From contig NC_039516.1 in the NCBI RefSeq assembly GCF_003672135.1, positions 5,067,838 through 5,131,837 of the forward strand: a stretch of 64,000 nt of DNA, read 5' to 3'. Position numbers and translations under genes: made by a program. Positions 38,812-51,352 of the stretch are shown piece after piece. Below the pieces are notes generated by a model. The model saw only the letters and a program-made list of their open reading frames with translations, searched no databases and was not told where the DNA came from. Positions within the stretch are counted from its first letter, which is position 1. The number at the start of each line of letters is the position of its first letter. Source of the DNA: Ooceraea biroi (taxonomy: Eukaryota; Arthropoda; Insecta; Hymenoptera; Formicidae).

Positions 38812-40229
38812 CTAAACTGTTGAAGTTTTGCGTGCTGCAACTAATCGCTCGACGCAATCATATTCCTGACAAGACCACAACACGCTGATTAATATGCCGA
38901 GTTGAGCGTCCCGCGTATTAGCCTGCTTCCAATCGAGTAACATCTGATAGATCACCTGAAATTATCATGTATAAATAAGTATGAGCATTTGACTAAAAAT
39001 TACTCATCATCGATATGTTTATACTTTAAAATTTATAAATATATAGTCTACATTATAAGTATTGGAATATAAAAATAACATGAGAATATAAATATATTAA
39101 TATTTTATATCAATAATTTAATACTAATAATAATAAAGATTCTCCATTGAATCTCTGAAATATCCTTATTTAATTAAACTACAAAACTCGATGATGAAAA
39201 AATTTTTTTTATTCTCAGAATCGAACAGAATTTGATATTTACCTCGTCAATACCCTTGTGCCTGTAATTCTCCTCGAATTGGTCGATTTGTCCATCCGAG
39301 TACGAAAGCCCCTTTGCGACATCCCGCCACCCGCGCCCAACGTGGGTTTTAATAAGGAACATGTCGTCAAACGTGAGTTCCTCATTACATGTGCTCAGCT
39401 CCTCCACGATTTCCGGCATTGATCGATGCTTGGACTTCGACCCTGAAGTCGCTTCAGACTGTGCCGTGGACGCGTTATTTGCTGGATACTGATTTACGTT
39501 ACATATGTAGCTCGTTCGCGCGCCGATCTTCACTCCGTTGGAATTGACAATGTTGTAATTCACGACATTCGTGGCTTGTGCTGAAAAAAAAAAACAGTTT
39601 TAGATAATTATTTAATTGCAAATATATATTTTATAATAAACTTTCTTTTTTATAATTAAATTAATTTCGAAAAATGTCTAACTGTTCTAATGAGATACTG
39701 TGCGATTAAATGCGATATAAATATGTTTACATTCGTTAAACATTTGCAATATTCAGATATGGTTTTTCAAGTACAGAGTTTCGATTGATCATTACACGCG
39801 ATTGTATAAGGATTCACGTTCTTCTTTTTTCACAGATTCCTGTTCACAGATAGTTATCGCGTAACTAGGGCGCCTAGATAACGAGCATTTTGATATCGCT
39901 TCCTCTCTCTTTATTTCTATATTTATTGTAACTGTCATATTAATTGTATGTCCAATCGTAAGAATTGAAACAACCGGAAGATTTGCATGATATGCCGGAT
40001 TTTTTGATCGTTACGTAATATCACGATTCCGCTGCGATAATCAGAGATCTCGTAAAAAGAATGTCACGATATGAAATCGTCGATTCAAGGGCACGTCTTG
40101 TGTAGATTCTTGCATAGAGAACAACAGATGCAAATTAAAATTACGCGTTTTCGAATAAAATAATTTGTGTCTCATTTTTCTTCGCGCAGCAAATATGCAG
40201 CAGCCAAAACTTTCTTTCTTACTTTTGTG

Positions 40230-40268
<39 letters not shown>

Positions 40269-41694
40269 AACAAACAAGAACCCGCTTGGTATTCCCCTTT
40301 GGATTTATGTATTTGCCGAATAGAAATGATATATTACATTGCCGTAATAATATTTGTCGTAAAGAATTTTATAGAATTTTATACAAGTACAGAATGATAC
40401 GATTTTATAACTCAAGATAAATTTAATATGGTTTTATAATAAAAAATAAATCGCAATGCAAATGCTATATTATTCAACTCTTCTGCCTGCAGAGAGCATC
40501 TTTTGCTTGCGTAATCTCTTTAATTGTGTCGTGTCATTTCTCCATCTGTGTAATGAAGCTTATTACTCCGCTTACAGAACAGAGCCTTGCGCTGGTCGTT
40601 AAATCATGAAATCATACCGAAAGCGTTGCAAAGAGTCTGTATAAAATCAAAGTGCAAATATATTCAATCGAATTTCCAGAAATTCCTGTTCAATATCGAG
40701 GTTTCGTAATCCTTCTAATTTGATCCACATCACTGATTCATTCATGTAAAGAGATAAATGTGTTTTTCATGGATAAAACTATCGTATATCTTTTCCTGTT
40801 GTCATACCGTTATAATATCGTTTTTGTATAATTTACAATAAGAAAAAATGATTATATGAAAATTACAAAATACGATGAGTAATACGAATCCGAATACGAA
40901 AAACGTGACACTGTGTCATACCTTAAAGAAGAATCATACATTATTCTGTTTTGCAGTGTTCTGTTTTATCAGTGTTTTTTCTCGTGAAATAATTTTGCAA
41001 CCATTTACTTAAAATTGTTACCATTTACTTTAGTCTCGCACTTTGCTTTCATGCTTATCTTTTGTTGTAAATAAGAAGTGCGTTGAAACAGTGAGTTATT
41101 TAACGTAAGTAAACGTAAGTAGATTACTGAACTGTGAAGGAATCATAATGATATATGATTTATAAAATGATTAACATTTTCACGAAGTAATATATTCAGC
41201 TTTTTAACGTGAAGTCTTTAATTGTCTTGGCTGTCACAACTGACTAATATTGTGTGTGAAAAATGCTTACTCATTCACTTTCGTTACAGTAAGGCATATA
41301 TTTAATGCTTGACTAAAGACAATAATTATTATTAATAGTCTCATTACAACTTACAATATTTGCTTTGTTTCGATTTCGTTTTTGTCCGGGGTCGTTTGTA
41401 CTCCTTGGATTCGCTTGTTGGTTTTGTGTGGCCGAGATCCTCCGGATCCGCGCAAAAATCGGTGGGCGTCGCGTCGTTCGGTACCGACTTTTGCCTTGGC
41501 ATCGACGTCACGTCGTCATGCTCCTTTTCCGGTGTGGTGGGCATCGATTTTGATTGCGTTTTCTTCAAGTTCTCATCCTGTATCGGTGGAAGATTGTGTG
41601 TGTAGCCTTCGATTCCGGTCCGTGGCGGATCTGGTTTCGCATCTGTCGTCAACATGTCATGAAACCGGCGCGACAATTGTGAGAGTATCGGCAT
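38812..41694 (-). CDS. imd: Imd (immune deficiency) death-domain adaptor
   Basis: Adaptor of the IMD pathway: it links peptidoglycan receptors to Fadd/Dredd and TAK1, leading to Relish activation in the cytoplasm. Exons are 41355-41694 (ATG at 41694), 39243-39580 and 38812-38955 (TAG at 38814-38812); phases close exactly and give 273 residues, the length of Drosophila IMD. The N-terminus holds LTTD-AKPD (residues 15-22), a candidate caspase site with an IAP-binding-like motif. A RHIM-like segment lies at 124-133 (IVNSNGVKIG). The C-terminal death domain runs from about residue 165 (ELTFDDMFLIKTHVGRGWRDVAKGL ... IDQFEENYRHKGIDE) across the last intron (VIYQMLLDWKQ, LGILISVLWSCQEYDCVERL). An acceptor-like CAG just upstream (exon edge about 41718) suggests a non-coding first exon further up, not located. 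A minus-strand AATAAA at 38508-38513 may be the poly(A) signal. Confidence 0.92.
40232..40266. repeat. (TC)n microsatellite in imd intron 1
   Basis: A 35-base uninterrupted CT run inside the 1.8-kb intron between the first two coding exons of imd. Reading frames across it (Leu-Ser or Arg-Glu runs) are artefacts of the repeat. Confidence 0.85.
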
Positions 41695-41718
41695 TTTCTT
41701 AAATTTCGCTCGTTGCGC

Positions 41719-44700
41719 CTGAAAATAACGATTTAACTTAGAATGAATGCGGACAAATTCGTATTCTAGGAACTTAAACTGAACAAAAATTAGATTAACA
41801 CATTATATAATAATGGATCTTAAGATGTCTGGCTTCTAAATGCAATTTCCGCAATTTTCATTGTCATTAATAAGATAAAGAGTCATATTGTCTATGATTA
41901 GACATAAATCCGCGTTTTCTGAGATATAATGCATAGATTGGATGTTTTCGGATTCTATAATACTTGCACGTGCGCTGCAAGATGTTACGCAATGCCACGA
42001 CTAACGTCAAACGGCGCGGCTAACGTCAATTCCTTTCATTGTTATTTCTCATTACGTAGACGCAGTAACCAGACGCAATAATTTTCTCAGACACGTGCAT
42101 TTATTAGATCCTCCCGCATTAGCATATCGCGAAAAGTGTGACAATGAAATAGAGAAGACGTCTGCGAAAAAGTAGAAAGATATTTCATAAGGATACTAAA
42201 TATGCAATATGCTAAATATACTTTTGAGGAAAAACTAAAGACGCCAAATGAAGAAACGGATTCTAATTTATTGTCATCTGACATTACATATCAGTTTTAT
42301 ATATTCGTTGTCTTTTATACATATCGATATAATCTTGACAGTACTTGAATGATGTTTTGAAGCATATTTATCAACAAATCGTAATAATGAAAATTAAGAC
42401 GATATCTTTTAAGACCAAGTCCATAATGTTTGAAGATGAGTCAATATTTTTCCATGTAACCGCATATGATAGCTGTAATTGTATGCAGTTCTCTGATATA
42501 CGATCTATTTATATTTCCACGCTTCCGGCACCATGATTAGGTACAATAGGTACATCATCAGGTACATTCCACAGTATTCTTTGAAAGAACTCTACGAATA
42601 ATCAGTAACGTTACAGTTAAATGCTGTTCAATATTGCATTGTATAGATGAATTTACATATGTATTATGTAAAACATATCCGAAGACACAATTTTAGAAAT
42701 TATTAAAAATTTAAAGTTTTCTATCAAAAATTCCAAACCATAATATTTAGATATATGATATTAAAACGCTACGATTATTTTAAAAATTTCATGATATCAT
42801 AATTGCTAAGCAATATATTATCAAAGTATCATGATACTCAAAACATTTCACAATATTTATATAATGGAATTTCCACAATTTCTAAATCACGAAACAAATA
42901 CATCTCCTAATAGCAATATTGGCGATTCCTGTGTTTTGCATTTCCTTTTTTATATTGATTATTCGTAACGTAGATAAATTGGCGGGTTCCGCGATTAATT
43001 AAAAATTCGCCGAGTCATCTCGCAATTCTTTTGATTATGCATCGTGGTTATTCCGCAACCAAAACTTCATTGGAAATTCCGATGTTCTACTCGGCTGCGT
43101 TTCTAATCGCGATAAAAGAGCCGAGCTCTCATGATTACATCCTGACCTGACCCTGCGTAAGATGATTTCTTATACTTGCCTTCAAAGTCTCTAATCTCAA
43201 CGACTCCGCGGTTGTCTTATAAATCTTGATATATACAATAAAATTTAAATACATTAATTTTTATTTTTTATTTTTATAGAAACTGTTTTTACAGTAACTT
43301 TGAATGTGTATTCGTTTCTGTAAAAATATCATCAAAGTACATTAAAGTATATGAAATCCCCATCCGAGGAAAAATCTGAAATTTTATCGGGAATTCGCTC
43401 GTTGATTCTGAAAACTTGGGAATAATTCCATATGTATCTTTATCGAGTGAAACAAATCTATTTCTGCCCGGTACAGTACTGCGCCCATGTAAACTAACGT
43501 TTCCCGGAATTATTTGCACCGATAACATGATTCCGTCTATCTATTAAAGACGACAATGTATTTTTAACCGCGTACGCGGTTGCACATGTGAGTATATGTA
43601 CAATTGCGTATGTGTATCACTGTTTCATTTTACTCATCGGTCCGGATGTTTCGCACGACACTGATAAAATCACGTTGATAAGTGAACCGCGCAATTAATT
43701 CTGTCGCAATTACACTTGTATCTGATTATACAAATCTAATGACAATTTATTTATCTGCTCTTCTTCATGAAATAGAAAAGCTAAATAATATCACAGTTTC
43801 AATTTTTGAATTAGAATTATGTATACAATTATTTTCTTTATGAGAAAAAAAATTTTAATTAAGGAGAAAGAAAATGATTTTCTTTGTTGGCAATTTTAAT
43901 TCCCAACTTTCACTTTTACGATTCTTTTTATGTTTTCTAATAGAGTAGGAAAATTATTAATTGATAAGAAAATGAGATATTTCTGATGATTTCAATTATG
44001 TATTTAACTACATCGCAGTCTTTTTACACTTCGCTAAAACTGCACATACAATGTTGCTTGCCGCTATCAGTTCAGCCATGACTTACATACAAATTATCTC
44101 TAACGCATAAAGATTTGATAACTTTTATGTTGCAAAGATAAACAGGAAAATGCAAAGTATATATTGCAGTATACGACAGCCCACTTAGCGATAAGGGAAA
44201 AAAATGCTTGACCGTTTAATCCGGAAAAAGTTGTCTCGATACGCACCAGATTTATGAAATCGAGTGGAACAGTGCATTATCTTTCAACTGTGTGTAATCT
44301 ATGAGTGTAATGACCTGCATTTGATCGAATATGTGAGTCACATGTATACGCAGTTAAATATTTATCGAAGGACAGTTGTTGCTTTCCTTGATGCACTTTC
44401 TCTTTGTAATGCGACCGCGACCGGAAAATGATGAGATACTGTTATATTCTGTATTTTTCACATACTTACATGAAACACAACATGTAAATTCAAATATAAT
44501 TTTCTACAAAAATATTTAAATATATCACAGTTTACGTTCCTGATTTAAATTTGGAGAACATGTTTTGCCAAGATTTATGTATGTATTTTCAGAAATATCA
44601 TTCAAATATTGGAAACTTTTCTTTTGTTTTATATGTTTTTATCTGTTTATATAAGAGATATTTTCGTAATCTAATAATTCTTTAATTCCATCTTAAATTT

Positions 44701-45436
44701 TGTAAAACAATAACGAAAACTCGAGTATTTTACGTATTTCATTTGAAGACTAACCTTTGAGCTCGACATGAGAGTGCCACGCCCTTATAGCGCGTAATCA
44801 GTAACATTTTCGATTTTACATCGCAATTTCGTCCGCGTATTAATATTTGTATAATGTACAACATAGCTGCATCAAGCTGACATAACATTTCTGAATATGA
44901 TAACGCAGGAGTAATTAAATAAGTAATCAGCCGAAAAATGCATGTTGCTTTCGACTTGAAAACACATTTTGATAAGATACTTGCCAGCACATTCTGCTCA
45001 GTTTTATTATGATTGTAAATACGTCTGTGCGGAAATTGTTGATTCAAACGCTCGACAAGCAAGCTTGATGTCTGTATGTTTCGACACGAAATTAATCACG
45101 CGAATTTCAGATAAGTTATCCACCCAAATATAAGCATTACGCAATGAGTCACATAATGGATTTAGGTGCGTATTAAGTTTTCACAGTCCTGTAGAACACC
45201 TGTTTGCTGCCATAATTTTATGAAAAGTAAATAAAATTGATTGCTCATCGTGGAAAAACATATTAAATCGCGTTGACACGCATCTTTAACACCTCGTTTA
45301 ACGCTAAATGTCCTATTTGGATAATAGGAAATGATTAGAATAAGATACAAATTGCTACGTTTGAATCAGTTTAAATTTGATTACATAACAATGACCAACA
45401 TGGTCAAAACTGAGAAAGAAACAGGAAGAAGCCGAA
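41719..45436. other. Gene-poor interval upstream of imd
   Basis: About 3.7 kb without a supported exon; it should contain the imd promoter and 5' UTR exon. A 107-codon minus-strand frame (44739-45062) was examined and not called because it resembles no family I can name. Confidence 0.45.
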
Positions 45437-46353
45437 TACGTAGAGGAAAGTCTCCGATTATGAGATACCATATCGATTTTGCCGAATGTAAGGAAATCTA
45501 TAGGCAGAATTTAAAATTTTAATACGTTATCTTGAAGAGAATTTAATAAGCTTTAGGTTGGTGAAATGAAAAATCTAATTTAAATATTATTTTTTCTGAA
45601 AATAAAAAAATTTGAAAAAAGAGCTTTACGCAGGATCGAGAAAGTGTGCTCCTAATATAAGATACCTCGAGAAATCGGTGTTAAAAGTGCAAAATACATC
45701 AGTATTGCAATTAAAAAACTTTATTAGATAGTGTTATAAAAATACTGCTGCTACAGCCTTCGCCAAATCTTCACGATTCCACTGTCGACGCTTCCTCGTT
45801 TCTCTAACCTCCATAGTCAGATTCTATAAAAATTAAATACACAAAAATTCGTAATATAAATTCGTATTAACTTTTCTTTAACCTTAACGTAGTATTTTCT
45901 TTCTTTTTATTACACTACATAATCCTCATATTCGAGCAATAATTATCTCATATTAAGAGTACCCTGAATATCTCATTATACGAGCCACACGCCTAGCGGT
46001 TCCGCGATCATGAAATCTAACCTCTACAATTAAGCAATTCAACAAATCGCATATTTTCCTGTTACTACGATTCTACTCTATCATTGCATACTGAATTTAT
46101 TGCCAACCATTTCTTTATTATATAATAAACAAGGTTTAAAGACGTACCTCAAGTTCCTTTGACATGTTCACAATTTCACAAACCTTTTCTCGCAAAGGCT
46201 AAACGCAATAACGAACAATGAATTTTTCACTAAATACATTTTACACCAAGAGAAATAAGTTCATGGTGGAACTAACAGATGGTACTCACTAGTTTTGCAG
46301 AAACCCCATTATCTCATATTAGGAGCATATCTCATAATAGGGGATTCTCCTCT
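45437..46353. mobile_element. Degraded DNA transposon with imperfect TIRs, about 0.9 kb
   Basis: The left end GAGGAAAGTCTCCGATTATG and the right end, read in inverse, GAGGAGAATCCCCTATTATG are related (about 20 of 26 positions over the TIR). A second inverted pair, GCTCCTAATATAAGATA (45648-45664) and its inverse at 46312-46328, supports a palindromic organisation. Candidate TA dinucleotides flank both ends. No transposase can be read. The boundaries and superfamily are uncertain. Confidence 0.45.
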
Positions 46354-46518
46354 ACTCATATTTATGTAAATAGGAATTACCTCGAAAATGAGATTCAATT
46401 ATGCAGCTATTTTAAAGAGACAAAAGAGCGAAATAACATTGCATAATAATTATTCATAACATCGCTATATCAACAAAAGAACAAGACAATTTTTTACTAC
46501 ATATGATAACTAGCTTAA

Positions 46519-47237
46519 GGGGGGAGCCTGCTTTAGAACGCTGAAAATAAGGTATATTTTACGAATTGTTTTTGGAGAAACTATACAGCGGATCATTATA
46601 AAACTTTGATGCATTTATTAGTACATGTTTAAAGATAAAAAAATTATTTTTTGGTTTGAATATATCGTTTGTAGAGGTCGTCCTGGAGAAATCTTAGTGC
46701 AGCCGCGTCGCCGGCATTGCAAATTGGTGAGCATTCTCCTGCCTCCAAATTTCGTCTAAACTGAAAAATTGAAATATGTTCTCGTTATTTATAAATTCCC
46801 ATCGTCGATGAACCAAAGAGAGAAGAAAAAAGTTGAAAAGTGTCAAAATGGTGGAGCTTAGAACACAAAAGTACGATTTTTAGGCAAAGTTTTTGAACTT
46901 TTTCATGCAAAAATAATTGTTTAACTTAATGTTTTTATGAATATTAAAGGTTCATCGACGATGGGAATTCATAAATAACAAGAAAATATTTCAATTTTTC
47001 AGTTTGGATGAAATTTGGAGGCAGGAGAATGCTCACGAATTTACAATGCCGGCTGCACTAAGATGCCTCCAGGACGACCTCTACAGGCGATATATTCAAA
47101 TCAAAAAATAATTTTTTTTATCTTTAAACATGTACTAATAAATGCATCAAAGTTTTATAATGATCCGCTGTACAGTTTCTCCAAAAAAATTCGTAAAATT
47201 ATACCTTATTTTCAACGTTCTAAAGCAGGCTCCCCCC
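46519..47237. mobile_element. 719-bp fold-back element flanked by TTAA
   Basis: It starts GGGGGGAGCCTGCTTTAGAACG and ends with the inverse. The arms (46519-46814 and 46949-47237, nearly 300 bp each) are almost perfect inverted copies, so the element is essentially one large hairpin with a spacer of about 130 bp. TTAA stands at both edges (46515-46518, 47238-47241), the target duplication used by piggyBac-type transposases. No transposase is encoded; it would be a non-autonomous copy. Superfamily assignment rests only on the TTAA flanks. Confidence 0.82.
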
Positions 47238-47241
47238 TTAA

Positions 47242-50089
47242 GTATCTCATAGATAACGCAGAAGCAAGAACACAGTTTCCATTCCGCTTAGCTGACCATC
47301 GTTGCATAATTACGCACGATGATTTTGACTAATCGTCGATGCGTCATGATTCATCGTAGACTTTTTATCGGGTAATCCAGAAATAGATTCCTCTTCGCGA
47401 AATGCTTTGTGTGGATCGGGAATCTCATTGCGTCACCGGTGAGCATTGCAGATATGTTGCACGGTTCAGTGACAACAACGTGCACCGCACAAATGAGATG
47501 TGCGTGCGCACAGAATGGCCTCGCCGTCTGGGTTTTCCAGCGGCAAAACCAGTTCTCCAGTCCGTGTGACGATGCTAATGAATTTGATAGCACACGGCAG
47601 AACTCGCGTGGACGAAGTACCCGACGAGTACGCAGTCATACATTTTGTGGCATTTTGTGGTGCAGTTTTCATGGAAAAATTAACGTTAATGGATTTGTAT
47701 ACAACTTCGGAATTTTCATATTGATCTCGCAGTGATTCATAAATTTCCAAATTCCTCATTTGATGTAATGGTAATTATATTTTATCGCAAAGAACCATTT
47801 GCGACCATCGTTAGACACAAACGATTCTTTCTCAGAGAATAAAAGAATGATGTTTATTATTTTATATATTGTAAACATTTCTGATTAGTTTATTAGTTTC
47901 CAATGCGCGTGTAACATGAAAGATGTATATGGATTCCGCGATTTTTTCTTGAATAATTTAACGTGTCAAAATTAATTCAATCTATCTTTACGTAACTTTA
48001 TCGTTATTATTCAACGTAGATACTCTTGTATGGTAGTTATATCATAATTGTTCGTGTAATCTTGAGAGAGACATTATCAGAATCGATTGATTGTCAGAAC
48101 TGGGAAAATGAGAGAGAGAAAGGGAGAGAAAAACTGTGTTCTATTGGTTGGTTATTTCTGGTTTTGAACTAACTTATAATCTGGGCAAATATATGACAGA
48201 TGTGCTACTTATCTCGATTCAATGATCTGTTGCGTATTTTAACCCTAAAGTATCACGGTAGGACTAAATTTTGCTAGCGCAGATATTTTGAAGTATCGAG
48301 GAAAAATATGCGACCAATTTTTAGTTTACGGCATTCCGAAACTCTATGTATAACTATATATAATTCATTCTTTTTTATTATGTGGACAGTTCGTGAAAAA
48401 TTGATTAATTAATGAAAGAAAACAACATTTACTTAATAGAATTAATAATTAGAAGCTGTGTATACATATAACTGTCTGTACTAATTGTAGTAATTATTTT
48501 AATTAACATTATCAATAAGCTTATCAAACGGCTTCGCTTAACTAAATGCAAGAATATATATAGCCTCACGGCAATTTCTAATCTCTTGAATTCCATCGTG
48601 TAAGAAAAGCGCATTGCAAAATGCACGTGGAATTCTTGCCACAAGAACTGAACAAACTTGATTTGACCGGAGATTCAACGTCATCGATAATTATCCGTTT
48701 CAATAGATTCTAATCGGCAATTAGGCATCATCTCCTATCGTATCGTAACCTTAACATAACATAAGTAAACAAGAATAAATAAAAAATTAATTACTTGATT
48801 AACATCGGACACGAATTATCTCTATTTTTATTCCTATTTTTATTTTACAGATTAAATCTCGAATGGATATCATTTACGGCTTGAAAATAAAAGAGCAAAC
48901 GTGTGCTGCAAAAATAGATGACAAACTTTAGTTCAATGTCAAGTCGTAAAACGACGCGACGAAGACGTCTAGTTTTATTGCAAAATCTGTTACCGCATTA
49001 AAACCTAGTTTGAATAGTGATTAACTCTTAGCGATCAACAGGGTTTAGAGGCAGCTGAACTTTAACACTTGTGCTGTGTATAAAATGACAAGTAAGTTTT
49101 CCTAGATTATTTTTTTCATATACGTGATTTTAATACGGAACAAATTAACGTCAAATGAATTAATTTACTATTTATGTCTACGAAGAATGAATTAATGTCA
49201 CAACTCGGAGCAAATTAACTCCCATCTAGCAGTTAACGTTCATCGTAATTTCTGCTCAAGACTAAATCAATTTGATGCGCTTGCAACATGGACATGCATA
49301 AAATCGTAGAGTCATATTTAATGTTAAATGATGCGAGTGCGAATTCGAAAAGCGGTACCACAACGATAACCGCGATGAGGAAGAAGAGGAAAAAGGACAG
49401 AAAGACAGACTCCAAGTCATCTCTATGAGACACATGTACGTATTGTGATAGAATCATCGAAATCAAAAGTGACTTCGCAGTTTCGAATAAGTACAGTAAG
49501 TAAAAATACTTCGAATAAACGCTGATATAAATTTTTTACATACAACATTGTGTTTCACAAAATCGAAATCATATACGATAATTTGCTGTCTCATTTCTAA
49601 GTGATAATTCTTTTGCAATATACAACGTCCATTTACTACATGTTTTTTTAAGTATAGTGAACGATTCACAATGGTGATTGACGGGAGAATCTGGAATTAT
49701 GCAGAACTGCAATTTTTCTGCCATCATCTAATATTATATGGACAAGGCAAGTGTATCGCAATGAAATGATAATTCGCAATTGATTTGCGTCGAAAGCAGA
49801 ATCACTTTATCGTTTACCGTAGCCCGCTATCGCTTTCCACGTTGCAATGCACTGATAATGGATCAGCTGCGAATATATCGCTATGGAAGTGCACGTGTCG
49901 GAATTCTAATTATCAGTCATCGTACACGTAATCAGTCATCGTACATGATAGGCAGTGTCTATCGCGTGTTGAAAACAGAGGAAATCGGCGGAGACAATTA
50001 ACGGAATACAAATGGCATGAAAAAACAGCGAGATTGTAGCCGATTAATCAGCACCAGCACGGTTCATTACATTTTCGCTGTAAATATTA
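47242..50089. other. Gene-poor interval between fold-back element and third mariner
   Basis: About 2.8 kb, AT-rich, with short frames on both strands and no family resemblance. Overlapping frames at about 47350-47760 occur on both strands but show no start, splice or codon-use signature of a gene. I see nothing else to annotate. Confidence 0.45.
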
Positions 50090-51350
50090 GGAGTGTGATT
50101 TAGTTTTCAGGGTTTTGCAACAGATGACTGTAGTGTCAGTTTGTTCCAATAGCTGTTTCCGACAACTGTTGTTTCTTACAGTGTTGACATTATCCATGAC
50201 ATTTAGTAGCATTATAGCAATAGATGCAATAACAGTCGTGTTTATATCATCGTAAAAATGCAACTTCCGAAACAGCATTTTCCACATGCGTTGCTTTTGT
50301 TTTTTAATCAAAACAAAACTGCGGCTGAGGGTTATAGAATTCTTGTGGAAACTTATGGTGATTCTGCCCCATCAATTAAGACGTGTGAATACTGGTTTAA
50401 ACGCTTTAAAAGTGGTCATACTGATGTGAAGGACAAAGAACGCTCGGGACAACCAAGAAAGCTTGAAAATGCAGATTTGCAAGCATTATTGCACGAAAAT
50501 CCAACACAATCCACTTCAGAACTTGCCAGAGCATTAAATGTTGATCGTACAACAGTTACGAAACATTTACATGAAATGGGAAAAATTCAGAAAGAAGGGA
50601 AATGGGTTCGACATGAATTATCGGAAAGTGCCATTGCGAACCGGTTGAACATTTGCATTTCGTTGATCGCCAGGCAAAAAAAGAAGAGTCTTTTGTCTCG
50701 GATTGTTACTGGGGATGAAAAGTGGATCTATTTTGATAATCCGAAACGCAGAAAATCATGGGTGGATCCAGGGCCAACCATCAACATCCACTCCGAGACG
50801 CAATATTCACGGTTCAAAAGTAATGCTCTGTATTTGGTGGGATAGTGTACTATGAGCTGTTAAATCCGCATGAGACTGTCACGGCTGATCGTTATCGACA
50901 CCAATTGTACAAGTTGAAGCAAGCATTGGACCAAAAACGACCACCAATTGCGAGTAAACGACGGAAAGTGATTCTTCTTCGTGACAACGCTCGACCTGAC
51001 GTTGCGTTATCAGTGAAAGAAACACTATTAGAGCTCGAATGGCAAGTCTTACCGCACCCCGCGTATTCTCCGGACATTGCTCCACGCGATTATTATTTGT
51101 TCCGGTCGATGCAACACGCTTTAGAGGATACACACTTTCATAATTTCGAAGAAGTGCGAAAATTCGTCGACGAATGGATCAACTGAAAAGAAGAGTGATT
51201 TTATCGCGGTGGAATCCATCTCTTGCCAGAAAGATGGGAAAAAGTTATAGAAAACGAAGGAAAATATTTTGATTAAGGTATTCGTTCATTATCATATTTA
51301 AATACATGCGTTTTTGAGCAAAAAAAACCCTCCAAACTAAATCACACCCC
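50090..51350 (+). mobile_element. mariner element, third lineage, 1261 bp
   Basis: The ends GGAGTGTGATTTAG (50090) and, inverse, GGGGTGTGATTTAG (ending 51350) are flanked by TA (50088-50089 and 51351-51352). The TIRs differ from both other mariners in the window. The coding strand is plus. TIR mismatches and several coding lesions make this the most decayed of the three copies. Confidence 0.9.
50258..51276 (+). pseudogene. mariner transposase with frameshifts and two in-frame stops
   Basis: The frame opens at ATG 50258 (MQLPKQHFPHALLLFF). It covers the HTH (TSELARALNVDRTTVTKHLHEMG), the linker WVRHEL and the first catalytic Asp (TGDEKW). It is disturbed near 50775-50845, where a missing base and a small deletion shift the phase twice around MLCIWWD. 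It then continues from YYELLNPHETV through RDNARP and SPDIAPRDYYLF, with 34 residues between the second and third Asp. Two TGA codons near 51184-51198 interrupt the C-terminus, which is otherwise recognisable (LLPERWEKVIENEGKYFD, TAA at 51274-51276). Inactive. Confidence 0.9.
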
Positions 51351-51352
51351 TA

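Noticed and set aside
38860..38885. Shared ATCATATTCCTGA with about 36319-36335 as a second piece of the imd duplication
   Set aside because: The match is only about a dozen bases and flanks do not align; it may be chance.
44739..45062. 107-codon minus-strand frame, possible chemoreceptor fragment
   Set aside because: It has a faint helical pattern but no recognisable receptor signature (no TYhhhhhQF-like motif) and no neighbouring exons in phase. Too weak to call.
47351..47759. Frames of about 80-108 codons on both strands
   Set aside because: Mutually overlapping, no conserved motif, no splice partners, and next to a transposon edge.
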